Shown: positions 25,608 through 36,306 of the stretch, in pieces
How the letters are laid out: every line of letters begins with the position of its first letter
Position numbering within the stretch: the first letter of the stretch is position 1
Origin: Nitrospirales bacterium
GTDB taxonomy: Bacteria; Nitrospirota; Nitrospiria; Nitrospirales; UBA8639
Direction: 5' to 3'
Length of the DNA stretch: 64,000 nucleotides
NCBI GenBank assembly: GCA_029261355.1
Contig: JAJDBM010000010.1
Location: forward strand, 240,702-304,701
The notes under the pieces: model-generated
Database searches by the model: none
What the model was told of the DNA's origin: nothing
Seen by the model: only the letters and a program-made list of their open reading frames with translations
Program-made: the position numbers and the translations under genes

Positions 25608-28245
25608 ATTTTTCCTCAGTCTCTAGTCGACGCTTAAAGTCAGCTAATCTGTTCATGGCTTCTAATGGAGTCATCCCGAATAAATCCATTTGCTTAACCT
25701 CTTCAAGAATAATATGAGGAGAGGGTAAGTCTTCTACAATAAGTGACTGTTGTTCGTTTGAGTCAGGTACATTTGTTGTTTGAGTATTTTCTAATTGCGA
25801 TAGTATATTTTCTGCTCTTTGTAATATTGGTTGTGGGAGTCCAGCAAGCCTTGCGACATGAATCCCATAACTTCTATCAGCCTTTCCCTTAATAATTTTC
25901 CTGAGAAATAATACATCCTTTCCTTTTTCTTTAATCTGCACCGTATAGTTTTTCAATCCTTCCCTAGTCTCTTCTAGTTTTGTCATTTCGTGATAATGCG
26001 TGGCAAAAAGAGTTCTCGCACCAATATGGCAACGGTCTAATATATATTCAGCAACAGCCCAGGCAATACTTAGTCCATCATAGGTGCTTGTCCCTCTTCC
26101 CACTTCGTCAAGTAAGATAAGACTTCGAGAGCTAGCTGCCTTTAAAATCTTTGATGTCTCAGCCATTTCCACCATAAAGGTGCTTTGTCCAGCTGCAAGG
26201 TCATCAGACGCACCGATTCGTGTAAAGACTCTGTCGACTAAACCTATACGTGCAGACTTTGCTGGAACAAAACTCCCAATTTGAGCCATGAGTATAATAA
26301 GAGCCACTTGTCGGAGATAGGTGCTTTTACCTGCCATATTAGGGCCGGTTATCAATAAGAGGCGTTGTTGGTCAAGGTCGAGGTTCGTATCGTTGGGTAT
26401 GAAACCTACTGAAAGGTTTGTTTGTTCTATGACTGGATGACGTCCATGAATAATTGAAATCACACTTCCTTCATCAATATCTGGCATAACATAACGGTTA
26501 ATCGTTGCAACTTCTGCTAATCCTGTAAACACATCAATTTGTGCAATAACATTCGCCATAACTTGTATGCGTTTTGTTGATTGAGTGATCTGTACTCGAA
26601 GTTCTGAAAATAATGCAGATTCCAGGTTCTTAATTTTCTGATCAGCTCCAGTAATTTGCCCCTCAAGCTTCATCAGTTCCTCAGTAGTAAAACGTTCAGC
26701 ATTGACGAGTGTTTGTTTTCGAATAAAATCAACTGGAGTTTTGGCTAAATGTGTTTTGGTGACTTCGATGTAATATCCAAACACTCGATTAAATTTAATC
26801 TTAAGTGAATCAATTCCGGTCCGATTTTTCTCCCTAGCCTCAAGTTCGGTAATCCATCGCAGGCCTTCCTGTGCAACCTTGCGAAGTTCGTCAAGCTCAT
26901 GGTGATAACCTTCTCGTATGATTCCCTCGTGACCAGAGGTGGGAGGTGCATTAGTGTTAATGGTTTGGTCAATAAGAACTCTGAGGTCTTCCAAGTTGTC
27001 CCAGTTTTTGATAAGACTTGAACCTGGAGTATTTTGTAAGGGGGCAAAGAGATCAAGGGTGGGCGGAAGTATGTTGAGTGACTTTTGTAGGCCGAGGATA
27101 TCTCGAGGAGTGGCTACCCCTAGCGCAATTCGACTATTGAGACGTTGAAGGTCTTGAATATCACGAAGGGCTAGTCGAAGATCCGTACGAGTCTGAAAAT
27201 TATTGACAAATTCTAAAATAATAGACTGGCGAGTTTGAATATCTGAGAGGTTGATGAGAGGACGAACAATCCATTGTCTGAGTAGACGACTCCCCATTGC
27301 GGTAACGGTTTTATCTAAGATCTTTAATAACGTTGGGCCACTTTGGTCTTGAGAGAAAGGTTTGAGTAATTCAAGATTACGAATAGTCACGCCATCAAGA
27401 TTCATTTCTTTTTGGGATGATCGGATTCGTGGTTGTTGTATGTGCTTATGACCCATCCCAGGTTGAGTGCTTTGGAGATAGTGAAGCAGGCTACCTGCAG
27501 CCTCAACACCTCTTGTCATTTGAACAAGTTCAAGTTGCTCTGAGGTTTGTTCCTGAAAATGTTTAGAGAGCAGCAGTTTGTTCGTTTTTACGGCAAACCA
27601 ACTCTGGTCTTGTGAGACTAATCGAGGAAATCTGAGGTCTTTGAGAGATTGTAAGAATTCAGAGGGAAAAAATTGAGGGAAAATTATTTCTCGTGGTTCC
27701 AAGCGAAGTAATTCATCCATGAGCTCGACCTGTTGTTCGGGATTGCGGTATTCCGCGACCCAAAATTCACCAGTTGAGAGGTCGAGGGTGGCGAGTCCCC
27801 AATGAATGGGGTCTTTGAAGGATTGTTCGCTTGAAGGATTAATGCAAGAAATGGCCGCAAGGAAGCTAGCTTCTTTAGAGGGGAGTAACTCACTATCAAA
27901 AAGAGTACCTGGGGTGTAAAGACGAACAACTTCTCTCCGTACGATACCTTTGGTAACTTTTGGGTCTTCGACTTGTTCGCAAAGTGCGACAGTTTTTCCA
28001 GCCTTAAGAAGTTTCGCAATGTACCCGGTTGCCGCATGATGCGGGATTCCGCAGAGTGGTATTGGTGTGTCTTTATTTTTTCCACGAGAAGTGAGGACGA
28101 TGTCTAATAGCTTTGACGCTTCTTTTGCATCTTCTAAAAACATTTCATAAAAATCACCGACACGAAAAAAAAGTATCGCCTCTTGGTAGTTAGCCTTAAT
28201 TTCCTGGTATTGCCGCATCAGCGGTGTGCTATCAATTTCTGTCAT
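25606..28245 (-). CDS. mutS: DNA mismatch repair protein MutS
   Basis: 879 residues. Domain I begins after STPLMRQYQEIK and carries the mismatch-wedge FRVGDFYEMF (Phe-x-Glu type: F then E). Connector, core and clamp domains follow. The ATPase domain (about 600-800) has Walker A GPNMAGKSTYLRQ, Walker B LILLDEVGRGTS, and ATHYHEM. The C-terminus ends with MDLFGMTPLEAMNRLADF, the family's tail. Last gene of pdxJ-nnr-tsaE-mutS, 36 bp after tsaE. Confidence 0.98.
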   Translation of the reverse strand: MTEIDSTPLMRQYQEIKANYQEAILFFRVGDFYEMFLEDAKEASKLLDIVLTSRGKNKDTPIPLCGIPHHAATGYIAKLLKAGKTVALCEQVEDPKVTKGIVRREVVRLYTPGTLFDSELLPSKEASFLAAISCINPSSEQSFKDPIHWGLATLDLSTGEFWVAEYRNPEQQVELMDELLRLEPREIIFPQFFPSEFLQSLKDLRFPRLVSQDQSWFAVKTNKLLLSKHFQEQTSEQLELVQMTRGVEAAGSLLHYLQSTQPGMGHKHIQQPRIRSSQKEMNLDGVTIRNLELLKPFSQDQSGPTLLKILDKTVTAMGSRLLRQWIVRPLINLSDIQTRQSIILEFVNNFQTRTDLRLALRDIQDLQRLNSRIALGVATPRDILGLQKSLNILPPTLDLFAPLQNTPGSSLIKNWDNLEDLRVLIDQTINTNAPPTSGHEGIIREGYHHELDELRKVAQEGLRWITELEAREKNRTGIDSLKIKFNRVFGYYIEVTKTHLAKTPVDFIRKQTLVNAERFTTEELMKLEGQITGADQKIKNLESALFSELRVQITQSTKRIQVMANVIAQIDVFTGLAEVATINRYVMPDIDEGSVISIIHGRHPVIEQTNLSVGFIPNDTNLDLDQQRLLLITGPNMAGKSTYLRQVALIILMAQIGSFVPAKSARIGLVDRVFTRIGASDDLAAGQSTFMVEMAETSKILKAASSRSLILLDEVGRGTSTYDGLSIAWAVAEYILDRCHIGARTLFATHYHEMTKLEETREGLKNYTVQIKEKGKDVLFLRKIIKGKADRSYGIHVARLAGLPQPILQRAENILSQLENTQTTNVPDSNEQQSLIVEDLPSPHIILEEVKQMDLFGMTPLEAMNRLADFKRRLETEEK

Positions 28246-28281
28246 AGTCAGTGTGTCTCGGTAGCCAGTCAGTTGATGAGC

Positions 28282-28800
28282 TTAGGGGGAAGTTTGTTCC
28301 AAAACCTTACTTATGAGGTTGTAGGTGCGGGGACCTGTCGCCGTCAGTGTCGCTTTCCGAATTGATCGCCGATGATGGACAAGTTGGATATTGAGACGGT
28401 CCGTAGGTATTTCATCTCCCATCCGTTCAGCCCACTCTATCGCCACTGTTGTTGAGGAATTCAGGTAATCATACAATCCAATTCCTGCCAGTTCATTCTG
28501 TGTTTCAAGTCTATATAAATCTGCATGAACGAAGCGAACTCGCCCAAGATACTCATGGATCAGGGTGAACGTTGGACTAGTGACACATGCTGGGTCAATG
28601 TCTATACCCAAGGCAAGGCCTCTGGCCAAAACGGTTTTTCCCGTTCCCAAATCACCCATCAAGGTAATCACTTCACCACCGATGAGTTGGCGGCCAATCA
28701 TAGCGCCTAATGATTCAGTGGCTAGGACCGACGGAAGATCGGTAATCAATGAGTCTCCTGATTGTGTCAGTATTAGCGGTGCTGGTGTATTCCTATCCAT
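28282..28800 (-). CDS. tsaE: tRNA threonylcarbamoyladenosine biosynthesis ATPase TsaE
   Basis: 172 residues. P-loop GDLGTGKTVLARGLA (about 48-62), then SPTFTLIHEY and the helical/strand block VRFVHADLYRLE with YDYLNSSTTVAIEWAERM, typical of TsaE/YjeE. With TsaB and TsaD it completes t6A37 synthesis on ANN-decoding tRNAs. 14 bp after nnr. Confidence 0.95.
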   Translation of the reverse strand: MDRNTPAPLILTQSGDSLITDLPSVLATESLGAMIGRQLIGGEVITLMGDLGTGKTVLARGLALGIDIDPACVTSPTFTLIHEYLGRVRFVHADLYRLETQNELAGIGLYDYLNSSTTVAIEWAERMGDEIPTDRLNIQLVHHRRSIRKATLTATGPRTYNLISKVLEQTSP

Positions 28801-28814
28801 CTTGAGTCTAGTCG

Positions 28815-30413
28815 TTATTGTTCAGAAAGAAGTGCCTGGATGGCATGGGGAAGTTGTTCGATCAGGTCACTCGCAATCATGCCGGCTTGGCCAAGTATTT
28901 TTGCTGTTAGATCACCGGCTAGACCATGGATGTAGACGCCGACACGTGCGGCATTCCATGGACTGAGGCCTTGCGCAAGCAAGCTCACAATGACGCCTGT
29001 TAGGACATCACCCATGCCGGCACTTGCCATTCCTGGGTTTCCCGTGGTGCAGATGGCGGCTTGTCCATTGGGTGCGGCAATGACAGTGCGAGCCCCTTTC
29101 AGGACGACGATGACCTTGCAGTCTTTTGCAAATTGAAGTGCGAGGCTCAGGCGGTTGTTGTTAATGATTTTTGCAGACGCTTTGGTCATGAGCCGCGCCA
29201 TTTCACCAGGATGAGGAGTTAAGATGGGCGTTTTTTTACAAGATGCCAAGGTGTGAAGGTGACCAGCAAGAACATTGAGTCCATCTGCGTCGATGACACA
29301 AGGTGGTTGAAGGCGAGGAAGTAATTGTCTGATGACTCTTGCCGTTTCAGCATGTTGTCCCAAGCCTGGTCCAAGGGCGATGGCCTCACGTTCATTTGCA
29401 AATTCAATGAGGTGAGAGAGGGCCGCGCGCCCAAGGGTTTTGGCTTTCGACTCCGGGAGGGCATAAGTCATGGCCTCCAGTATTTTTGCGTCGATGCTAG
29501 CCTGAACAGATTTCGGTGTGGCGACAGTGACTAAGCCGGCTCCTGTACGGAGTGTCGCGCGGGCGGCCAAGACTGCTGACCCGGTCTTGCCCGGTGATCC
29601 TGCTATCACACCGGCATGGCCATACGTCCCTTTGTGAGAGTTGAGAGGTCTGTCAGGGAGTAGTGAGGCCACCGCCTGTGGAGTAAGTAGGTGAAAGGGC
29701 GATTTGATTTCTTCTATGTATTCCAGAGGAATTCCAATATCCACCAATGTAATAGAGCCTGCATGATCGATGGCTTTCCCTAAGTACAAACCGATTTTAG
29801 GGCACCCAAATGTTACCGTGGATTCGGCTTTGACTGCGGTGCCCATGATGGCTCCAGAATCACTTTGTATTCCTGATGGGACATCAATGGCGACTGTTGG
29901 TGAGTGTGCTGCATTCATGATATCGATCGCCACGCAATAGGGCTCTCTGACTGTCGAAGACAGTCCAGTTCCTAAGAGTGCATCAATAAGAATTTCTCCT
30001 TTCGCGGCCAGCAGTCGAAGGTTGTTCGCTGAAGGCACTTGGTGGATGGTTGTTCGGCGCATAACCTTCACGAGCCGTCGATACATGGTCTGGGCATCTG
30101 GAGTCAGTTCCGTTGGCTTAGCAAGGAGTGCAAGGTGAACGTTAGCATGTAGTTGTGTGAGGAGGCGGGCTATGACCAGTCCGTCGCCGCCATTATTGCC
30201 TTTTCCACAGAAGATGGTGAAGGCTTTTCCTGAGAGGGAACCAAGCAGTTGTTTGAGGACTTGGACGGTGCCCTTGCCAGCACGTTCCATTAATGTAATG
30301 CCTGGCACATTGGCTTCTTTAATCGTACGACGGTCAAGTCCTTGCATCTGTGCAGCGGTCACCAGCGACAGGGGAGTTCTTTCAAGGCTGCTTGTTGTCT
30401 TCAGCTTGCTCAT
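28815..30413 (-). CDS. nnr: Bifunctional NAD(P)HX epimerase/dehydratase
   Basis: Repairs hydrated NADH/NADPH. 532 residues in two parts. The N-terminal YjeF_N epimerase (about 15-240) has GKGNNGGDGLVIARLL and TVAIDVPSGIQSDSG. The C-terminal ADP-dependent dehydratase (about 250-530, ribokinase fold) has GVIAGSPGKTGSAVLAARA, PPCVIDADGLNVLAG, ILTPHPGEMARL and NPGMASAGMGDVLTGVI. Neighbour tsaE next to this gene is a widespread pairing. Confidence 0.96.
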   Translation of the reverse strand: MSKLKTTSSLERTPLSLVTAAQMQGLDRRTIKEANVPGITLMERAGKGTVQVLKQLLGSLSGKAFTIFCGKGNNGGDGLVIARLLTQLHANVHLALLAKPTELTPDAQTMYRRLVKVMRRTTIHQVPSANNLRLLAAKGEILIDALLGTGLSSTVREPYCVAIDIMNAAHSPTVAIDVPSGIQSDSGAIMGTAVKAESTVTFGCPKIGLYLGKAIDHAGSITLVDIGIPLEYIEEIKSPFHLLTPQAVASLLPDRPLNSHKGTYGHAGVIAGSPGKTGSAVLAARATLRTGAGLVTVATPKSVQASIDAKILEAMTYALPESKAKTLGRAALSHLIEFANEREAIALGPGLGQHAETARVIRQLLPRLQPPCVIDADGLNVLAGHLHTLASCKKTPILTPHPGEMARLMTKASAKIINNNRLSLALQFAKDCKVIVVLKGARTVIAAPNGQAAICTTGNPGMASAGMGDVLTGVIVSLLAQGLSPWNAARVGVYIHGLAGDLTAKILGQAGMIASDLIEQLPHAIQALLSEQ

Positions 30414-30487
30414 ATGGATGGTTGCCGCTTGGATTGTAATACGTAGGTATCGTTAGAGTTGCTTATTTTAGTGATCGAGGTACCTGA

Positions 30488-31201
30488 TTAACTGAGTAAT
30501 GCCTTCATTTCCCGAACAGCTCGTTCGAGGCCGATAAACACGGCACGAGAAATGATACTGTGGCCAATATTGAATTCTTTAATTTCTTGAATCTGCGTCA
30601 CTCGTTGAATATTGTGATAATTCAGTCCATGTCCTGCACTGACCTTTAAGTCAAGCTTGGAGGCCAGTTTCGCTGCTTGTGACAGCCCTTCAATTTCGGT
30701 GTCTTGGTCTTTCAGCCCTCTCGTATTGGCATAGCGACCGGTATGAAGTTCAATAGAGTCTGCCTCAACTTTGCGGGCCGCACGAACTTGCTGGAGGTCT
30801 GGATCAATGAACAGGCTTACTGGTATCCCTCCATCATGAAGTAATCGGATCATACTCGCTATGCGATCTTTTTGTTCAACTACGTCAAGTCCCCCTTCTG
30901 TCGTGAGTTCTTGACGGCGTTCAGGAACGAGTGTGATGAGGTCAGGCTTGATCCCCAGGGCAATTTTGGCAACAGCTTCATCGGCGGCCATTTCTAGGTT
31001 TAAGTGAGTTGACACGATTTCTTTAAGAAGAATGAAGTCACGGTCTTGAATGTGACGGCGGTCTTCTCGTAGATGGATCACAAGGCCATCTGCTCCAGCT
31101 AGCTCAACAAGGGGTGCTGCCATTAAGGGGTCTGGCTCATGCCCTCCCCTGGCTTGGCGAAGAGTTGCTATATGGTCTACATTTACTCCGAGTCTGGCCA
31201 T
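30488..31201 (-). CDS. pdxJ: Pyridoxine 5'-phosphate synthase
   Basis: Condenses 1-deoxyxylulose 5-phosphate with 3-amino-2-oxopropyl phosphate to make vitamin B6. The conserved start is MARLGVNVDHIATLRQARGG. AAGGA lies 6 bp upstream of ATG 31201, so I choose it over the 17-codon longer frame from 31252, which would start inside the promoter. About 237 residues, the normal length. DGLVIHLREDRRHIQDRD, ELHTGRYA and KVSAGHGLNYHN are the phosphate- and substrate-binding blocks. Confidence 0.96.
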   Translation of the reverse strand: MARLGVNVDHIATLRQARGGHEPDPLMAAPLVELAGADGLVIHLREDRRHIQDRDFILLKEIVSTHLNLEMAADEAVAKIALGIKPDLITLVPERRQELTTEGGLDVVEQKDRIASMIRLLHDGGIPVSLFIDPDLQQVRAARKVEADSIELHTGRYANTRGLKDQDTEIEGLSQAAKLASKLDLKVSAGHGLNYHNIQRVTQIQEIKEFNIGHSIISRAVFIGLERAVREMKALLS

Positions 31202-31250
31202 GGGATTCCTTTCGTCCTCATATCGGACAGCTAATGTGGGGCGGGAATGC

Positions 31251-31280
31251 ATTATGTCAGAAGTGAAAATATAGCTGCAA
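31251..31280 (-). promoter_or_regulatory. Promoter for pdxJ-nnr-tsaE-mutS
   Basis: On the minus strand TTGCAG (31280-31275), 18-bp spacer, CATAAT (31256-31251). The start site would fall near 31244, 40 bp before the pdxJ ATG. Confidence 0.5.
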
Positions 31281-31355
31281 GAAAATGAATTGAGTCACCG
31301 TGTTCTTCTGTATTCCATTCAATGAGTTGCTGATTCAGCGAAATACGAAATCAAA

Positions 31356-31384
31356 TTGACTGCTTGATGCTGCTGATCTAGAAT
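31356..31384 (+). promoter_or_regulatory. Promoter for the aspartate-family operon
   Basis: TTGACT (31356-31361), 17-bp spacer, TAGAAT (31379-31384). The leader is about 65 nt with no leader peptide or threonine-rich attenuator that I can see. Confidence 0.65.
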
Positions 31385-31455
31385 GTGAGGTTCATAGAAA
31401 TATTGGAAAATTTTCTAATTCTTCAGTCCATTCTACAAAAATATCACGGATAGTC

Positions 31456-32643
31456 ATGACACCTTTTTACCGTATTGAGCGTTTACCGCACTACGTCTTT
31501 GCCCAAGTCCAAGCGCTGAAGTTAGATGCGCGACAGCGAGGGGAGGATATTATTGATTTAGGAATGGGGAATCCAGATCAAGCGACTCCTCAGCACATTG
31601 TTGATAAGTTGACCGAGGCGGCAGGAAATGGACGAAATCATCGATATTCTGCATCGCGAGGTATCACCAAATTACGTCATGCCATTTGTGGGTGGTATAA
31701 ACGAAATTATGATGTTGACCTAGACCCAGAAACTGAAGCCATTGCCACTTTAGGCGTTAAAGAGGGGCTGGCTCATCTGGCTCTTGCCATGGTTGGACCG
31801 GGAGATGTGGTCTTAACCCCTACGCCTACCTATCCAATCCACATGTACAGTGTCATTATTGCTGGGGGAGAAGTTCGTGGGGTTGAACTGAACCCAGCGG
31901 AAGATTTTTTCGAAAACCTCACGAGAGTATATCGTCAAACGCAACCTCGTCCAAAAATCTTAATTATGAGTTTTCCCCATAATCCTACGACGAGTGTAGT
32001 TGATTTAGAGTTCTTTGAAAAAATTGTGGCATTTGCTCTCGAACATAAGGTTTGGCTGGTTCATGATCTGGCGTATGCAGATCTTGTCTTTGATGGTTAT
32101 CGAGCGCCAAGCTTACTGCAAGTTCCTGAGGCGAAGCAGGTCGGTGTTGAGTTTTATTCGCTTTCCAAAAGCTATAATATGCCTGGTTGGCGAGTAGGGT
32201 TCTGTGTTGGGAATAAAGAGATGATTGGGGCCCTGACGAAAATTAAGAGTTATTTGGATTATGGCATGTTTCAACCCATTCAAATCGCAAGTATTATCGC
32301 GTTGAATGGTCCGCAGGACTGCGTTGGTGAAATTGTGGGTAGATACGAGCGTCGTCGCAATGCGCTGGTGGATGGATTGAATCGGATTGGGTGGTCTGTT
32401 GATTATCCGCGGGCAACCATGTTCGTGTGGGCGCGTATACCGCCTGCCTTTCGAGGCATGGGGTCGCTTGAATTTTCAAAGTTACTCCTACGTGATGCGA
32501 AAGTTGCCGTTTCCCCAGGTGTCGGGTTTGGTGAGGGCGGGGACGAGTATGTACGTTTTGCCTTGGTGGAAAATGAGCACCGGATCTATCAAGCGGTTCG
32601 TGGCATGAAACAGGCACTAAAATCTGGGGATACCAATTCATGA
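31456..32643 (+). CDS. Class I/II aminotransferase (AlaC / LL-diaminopimelate aminotransferase-like)
   Basis: PLP enzyme of 395 residues. The N-terminal [19 protein letters not shown] and [18 protein letters not shown] closely resemble AlaC-type alanine transaminases. The PLP lysine is in [15 protein letters not shown] (about residue 238), the Arg binding the substrate carboxylate is in [12 protein letters not shown], and [12 protein letters not shown] is the Asn-Pro pocket. Being first in an operon with hom, thrC and lysC, it could also serve as an aspartate-family aminotransferase; the substrate cannot be settled by eye. Its stop overlaps the hom start by 4 bp (ATGA). Confidence 0.88.
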   Translation: MTPFYRIERLPHYVFAQVQALKLDARQRGEDIIDLGMGNPDQATPQHIVDKLTEAAGNGRNHRYSASRGITKLRHAICGWYKRNYDVDLDPETEAIATLGVKEGLAHLALAMVGPGDVVLTPTPTYPIHMYSVIIAGGEVRGVELNPAEDFFENLTRVYRQTQPRPKILIMSFPHNPTTSVVDLEFFEKIVAFALEHKVWLVHDLAYADLVFDGYRAPSLLQVPEAKQVGVEFYSLSKSYNMPGWRVGFCVGNKEMIGALTKIKSYLDYGMFQPIQIASIIALNGPQDCVGEIVGRYERRRNALVDGLNRIGWSVDYPRATMFVWARIPPAFRGMGSLEFSKLLLRDAKVAVSPGVGFGEGGDEYVRFALVENEHRIYQAVRGMKQALKSGDTNS

Positions 32644-33956
32644 AGTCAAGAATTACGGTCGGAATGATTGGGTTTGGTACCGTGGGCTGTGGTGTTGCGA
32701 AGGTGTTGCTTGGCAATGCTGAGGTGATTCGTAAGCGTGTGGGTGTGCCTATCGATTTGGTTCGAATTGCGGATTTAGATATTACCACAGATCGTGGCGT
32801 GGACGTGCCGAATGGTGTTTTAACCACCGATGCACAGTCTGTGCTTCACGACGCGGATATCGATATTGTCGTGGAGTTAATCGGTGGCTATGATCTCGCC
32901 AAACGCTTTATGCTGACAGCTATTGAACAGGGGAAATCGGTGGTAACGGCCAACAAAGCATTATTGGCTGTTCATGGGGAGGAAATCTTTCATGCGGCCA
33001 CGGCTGCTGGTGTGAACCTTGGCTTCGAAGCGAGTGTTGGCGGTGGAATTCCAATCATTCGGGCTGTTACAGAGGGACTTGTTGCCAATAAAGTTACTTC
33101 AATGGTTGGCATCATGAATGGGACATCTAATTATATTCTGACTCGAATGACAGAGGAAGGAAAGGCCTTCCAGGAAATTTTGCAAGATGCCCAAAAGAAT
33201 GGCTACGCAGAGGCGGACCCGACATTTGATATTGAAGGAGTTGATGCCGCACACAAATTAGCCCTTATGGTGAATTTGGCTTTTGGGACGCCGGTTAATA
33301 TTAAAGACATTCATACCGAAGGCATTTCAAGTTTGTCGACTCTTGATATCGATTTTGCACGTGAGTTTGGGTTTACGATTAAACTGCTGAGCATTGCGAA
33401 ATATCAAGATGGAGAGGTCGACGCACGTGTGCATCCAACCCTTGTGCCTTCACAGTCTCCCATTGCGCAGGTGGGGGGAGTGTATAATGCGATTCACGTT
33501 GTCGGTGATATGGTGGGCGATGTTGTGTTGTATGGGAAAGGTGCTGGTTCTCTACCAACTGCCAGTGCGGTTGTTAGTGACATTGTTGATATCGGGAGAA
33601 ATCTCCTTCTCAATATTGCGGAACGAGTTCCAGTTGCATCATATCAATGGGGGCGACGAGTTCCTGTTCGTATCCGACCTATAGAAGAAATTTCCAGTAT
33701 GTATTACTTACGTTTTGTAGTTCGGGATCAGCCAGGTGTGCTCTCTCAAATTTCTGGAACATTGGGGGGACAAGGTATCAGTATTTCGTCTGTCTTGCAG
33801 AAGGGACGGGAAGATGGAGCTCCGGTTTCTCTGGTGATCATGACACACCGCTCTTCAGAGCGAGCCGTACAAACAGCACTTCAAACAATTAACACTATGC
33901 CATTTGTGGCTGAACCCACGACGCTATTGCGAATAGACGAAGGGGCTGTGTCATGA
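32640..33956 (+). CDS. hom: Homoserine dehydrogenase
   Basis: Reduces aspartate semialdehyde to homoserine. 438 residues: N-terminal NAD(P) domain with [15 protein letters not shown], catalytic part with [37 protein letters not shown] and [19 protein letters not shown], and a C-terminal ACT domain (about 355-430, [17 protein letters not shown]) that in this family gives feedback control by threonine. Translationally coupled to the upstream aminotransferase. Confidence 0.97.
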   Translation: MKSRITVGMIGFGTVGCGVAKVLLGNAEVIRKRVGVPIDLVRIADLDITTDRGVDVPNGVLTTDAQSVLHDADIDIVVELIGGYDLAKRFMLTAIEQGKSVVTANKALLAVHGEEIFHAATAAGVNLGFEASVGGGIPIIRAVTEGLVANKVTSMVGIMNGTSNYILTRMTEEGKAFQEILQDAQKNGYAEADPTFDIEGVDAAHKLALMVNLAFGTPVNIKDIHTEGISSLSTLDIDFAREFGFTIKLLSIAKYQDGEVDARVHPTLVPSQSPIAQVGGVYNAIHVVGDMVGDVVLYGKGAGSLPTASAVVSDIVDIGRNLLLNIAERVPVASYQWGRRVPVRIRPIEEISSMYYLRFVVRDQPGVLSQISGTLGGQGISISSVLQKGREDGAPVSLVIMTHRSSERAVQTALQTINTMPFVAEPTTLLRIDEGAVS

Positions 33957-33984
33957 AGAGGAGTGAGAACTACGTGGGGATAGC

Positions 33985-35049
33985 ATGATTCCATGGCGAG
34001 GGATTATCGAAGAATATCGGAAATTTCTTCCAGTCAGCGACGGGACTCCAGTTGTATCGTTGCAGGAAGGGAACACACCATTAATTCAGGCGAAACGACT
34101 GGCTGAGCAAATTTGTCCAGGGATAGACCTATATTTAAAGATTGAAGGTGCCAATCCGACGGGTTCTTTTAAAGATCGCGGCATGACGTTAGCTGTCTCG
34201 AAAACATTAGAGAAAAAAGCTCGAGCCGTCATGTGTGCCTCGACTGGGAATACGTCTGCCGCTGCCGCTGCATATGGTGCGAAGGCCGGAATTCCCGTCT
34301 ACGTGTTAATTCCTGCTGGTAATATTGCGCTGGGAAAACTCACTCAGGCCATTATGCATGGTGCTAGGATTATCCAGATAGAAGGAAATTTTGATCAAGC
34401 GCTTAATATTGTTAAAGAGTTATGCCGTCATGATGAATTTGAATTAGTGAATTCCCTCAATCCGTATCGGTTGGAAGGTCAAAAGACTGCTGCCATGGAA
34501 GTCTGTGATCAATTAGGGAGAGCCCCAACCATGCATGTGTTACCGGTTGGCAATGCTGGGAATATCACAGCCTATTGGAAGGGCTATCAAGAGTATTATG
34601 CTGCAGGGCAAGTGCGAAGTTTACCTCAAATGGTAGGATTCCAAGCTGAAGGTGCAGCTCCTTTGGTTAGGGGGCATGTGATTGAGCAGCCGAGTACGGT
34701 TGCATCAGCAATAAGGATTGGAAATCCTGCAAGCTGGCAATTGGCCATGAACGCGGTCAATGAATCGAGTGGCCTTATTAATATGGTGACGGATGAGGAA
34801 ATTCTCGCAGCCTATAGAATGGTGGCTAGAGAAGAGGGTGTATTTTGTGAGCCTGCCTCTGCTGCTTCCGTTGCCGGCGTTTTGAATATGAATGCCAAAA
34901 AATTGCTGGACGAAGGGAGTACTGTGGTGTGCACGTTGACTGGTCATGGTTTGAAAGACCCTGATACGGCCATGAATATCTCCCCTCAACCTCTGACCGT
35001 TTCGGCAACCCATGAAGCTGTTAAAGCCGCATTGAATATCCAGGCCTAA
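33985..35049 (+). CDS. thrC: Threonine synthase
   Basis: PLP enzyme converting O-phosphohomoserine to threonine. 354 residues, the short form. The PLP lysine is in NPTGSFKDRGM, the phosphate-binding loop is VGNAGNITAYW, and substrate loops include CASTGNTSAAAAAYG. 28 bp after hom. Last intact gene before the apgM ruin. Confidence 0.97.
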   Translation: MIPWRGIIEEYRKFLPVSDGTPVVSLQEGNTPLIQAKRLAEQICPGIDLYLKIEGANPTGSFKDRGMTLAVSKTLEKKARAVMCASTGNTSAAAAAYGAKAGIPVYVLIPAGNIALGKLTQAIMHGARIIQIEGNFDQALNIVKELCRHDEFELVNSLNPYRLEGQKTAAMEVCDQLGRAPTMHVLPVGNAGNITAYWKGYQEYYAAGQVRSLPQMVGFQAEGAAPLVRGHVIEQPSTVASAIRIGNPASWQLAMNAVNESSGLINMVTDEEILAAYRMVAREEGVFCEPASAASVAGVLNMNAKKLLDEGSTVVCTLTGHGLKDPDTAMNISPQPLTVSATHEAVKAALNIQA

Positions 35050-35108
35050 ATTTCTGTGTGTTGTGGAATTTCGTACCCTCATCTTTGTATGGGGATTCGT
35101 GGCCGACA

Positions 35109-36289
35109 ATGAAAATCCTCCTTGGCCAAGGTGATCGTATTGCCTCGCGTGCACTTTCTGAGCTAGATGGGAAAACCACGCTTCAGGTAGCGAACATGCC
35201 AAATTTAGATGCTTGGGCTATCTAAGGCGAATTTGGGGCTCTTCCATTTCTTCTCAAGGATTACCCCTTTCGAGTGTGGTCACTCAGGTTGCACTCCTTG
35301 GGAATGACCCTCGAAAGTATTGTTCCGGACTCGGGACATTTGAAATTTTTAGCTTCGATGTGATTCTTGAAGAAAGGGATGTCGCGTTTCTTTGTCACCT
35401 GGTTACGCTTGAATTAAATACAGAACAGGGAGAGACCACAAAAAATGGCTCGCATTTTATTTTGGCAGATACCGAAGCTGGATGTCTTGACTTAGAGGAG
35501 GCAAGAGAGCTGATTGACCTACTGAATGAACACCGTGGGTCCGAGACCATTCAGTTTTATACAGGAGAACAACATCGTTATGGTATGGATTGGGGGATTG
35601 ACTCATTCCCATCGTCCTCGTGTAGCTCATGGCGAGAGGCTTGAGTCATTTTTCCTTCTGGCCAAGGGGCAGATGTGGTGAAAGAGGTGATGGAAGCTTC
35701 TCGGCATCATCTCCGACATCATCCTGTGAACCAAGAGCAAGGGCACGCATGGTTGAAGCCGGCCAATTTCCTCAGGTTAAGGGGGACAGGTAGGGCACGA
35801 GAGTTGTCGGAATGGCGAGAGCGGTGGCCCATTCCCCGTGTCATGATTTCAAGCTCTAGTATTCATCGTGGAATTGGCAAGAGTGTTGGGATAAATATCC
35901 TTAATCCGATGGACTATAGAGACGGTGATATTCAAGGTTTAAGTCGTATACTCAATCGTGTCTGATGGCACATGAATCCAATGACTTTGTGCATGTGACG
36001 ATGCCGTATGTTGAAAGAAATGGATGTTTAGTCGATTGTGAAGACCATAGAGCAATTTGATGTAGAGGTGATTGGTTCGCTCTTACCAGCGGTTGGGGGG
36101 GGGATACGTCTATTTTTGGTCTGCAATCAGGACGATTCTGCAGCACATGATTCCACTATGTTCATGACGCCTTTTGTCTATTCTGAAAAAATCAGCATTC
36201 GAACTCAGACAGTTCGAATGAGCTTTGATGAAGTATGTGTGGCTCAAGGACTGAAGCGCGACGCAACCCGTGTCTCCACTCGACTGTAG
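35109..36289 (+). pseudogene. apgM: Decayed apgM (archaeal-type 2,3-BPG-independent phosphoglycerate mutase)
   Basis: Pieces of one protein lie in order in shifting frames. ATG 35109 gives MKILLGQGD, LSELDGKTTLQVAN, MPNLDAW and then TAA (35223). GEFG follows in frame, then frame 2 (about 35285-35590) has LLGNDPRKYCSG, ILEERDVAFLCHLVTL and LDLEEARELIDLLNEHRGS. Another frame (35675-35965) has MEASRHHLRHHPVN, KPANFLRLRGTGRA and VMISSSSIHRGIGKSVGI. Then DFVHVTMPY and AIEQFDVEVIGSLLPA, and a last block with FDEVCVAQGLKR to 36289. This is the alkaline-phosphatase-superfamily ApgM in full order. The metal-binding DGM near the N-terminus reads GQGDRI and later catalytic residues are lost. At least one stop and several frameshifts make it non-functional. 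Confidence 0.85.
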
Positions 36290-36306
36290 TCTGCAAAGGC
36301 CTGTTA

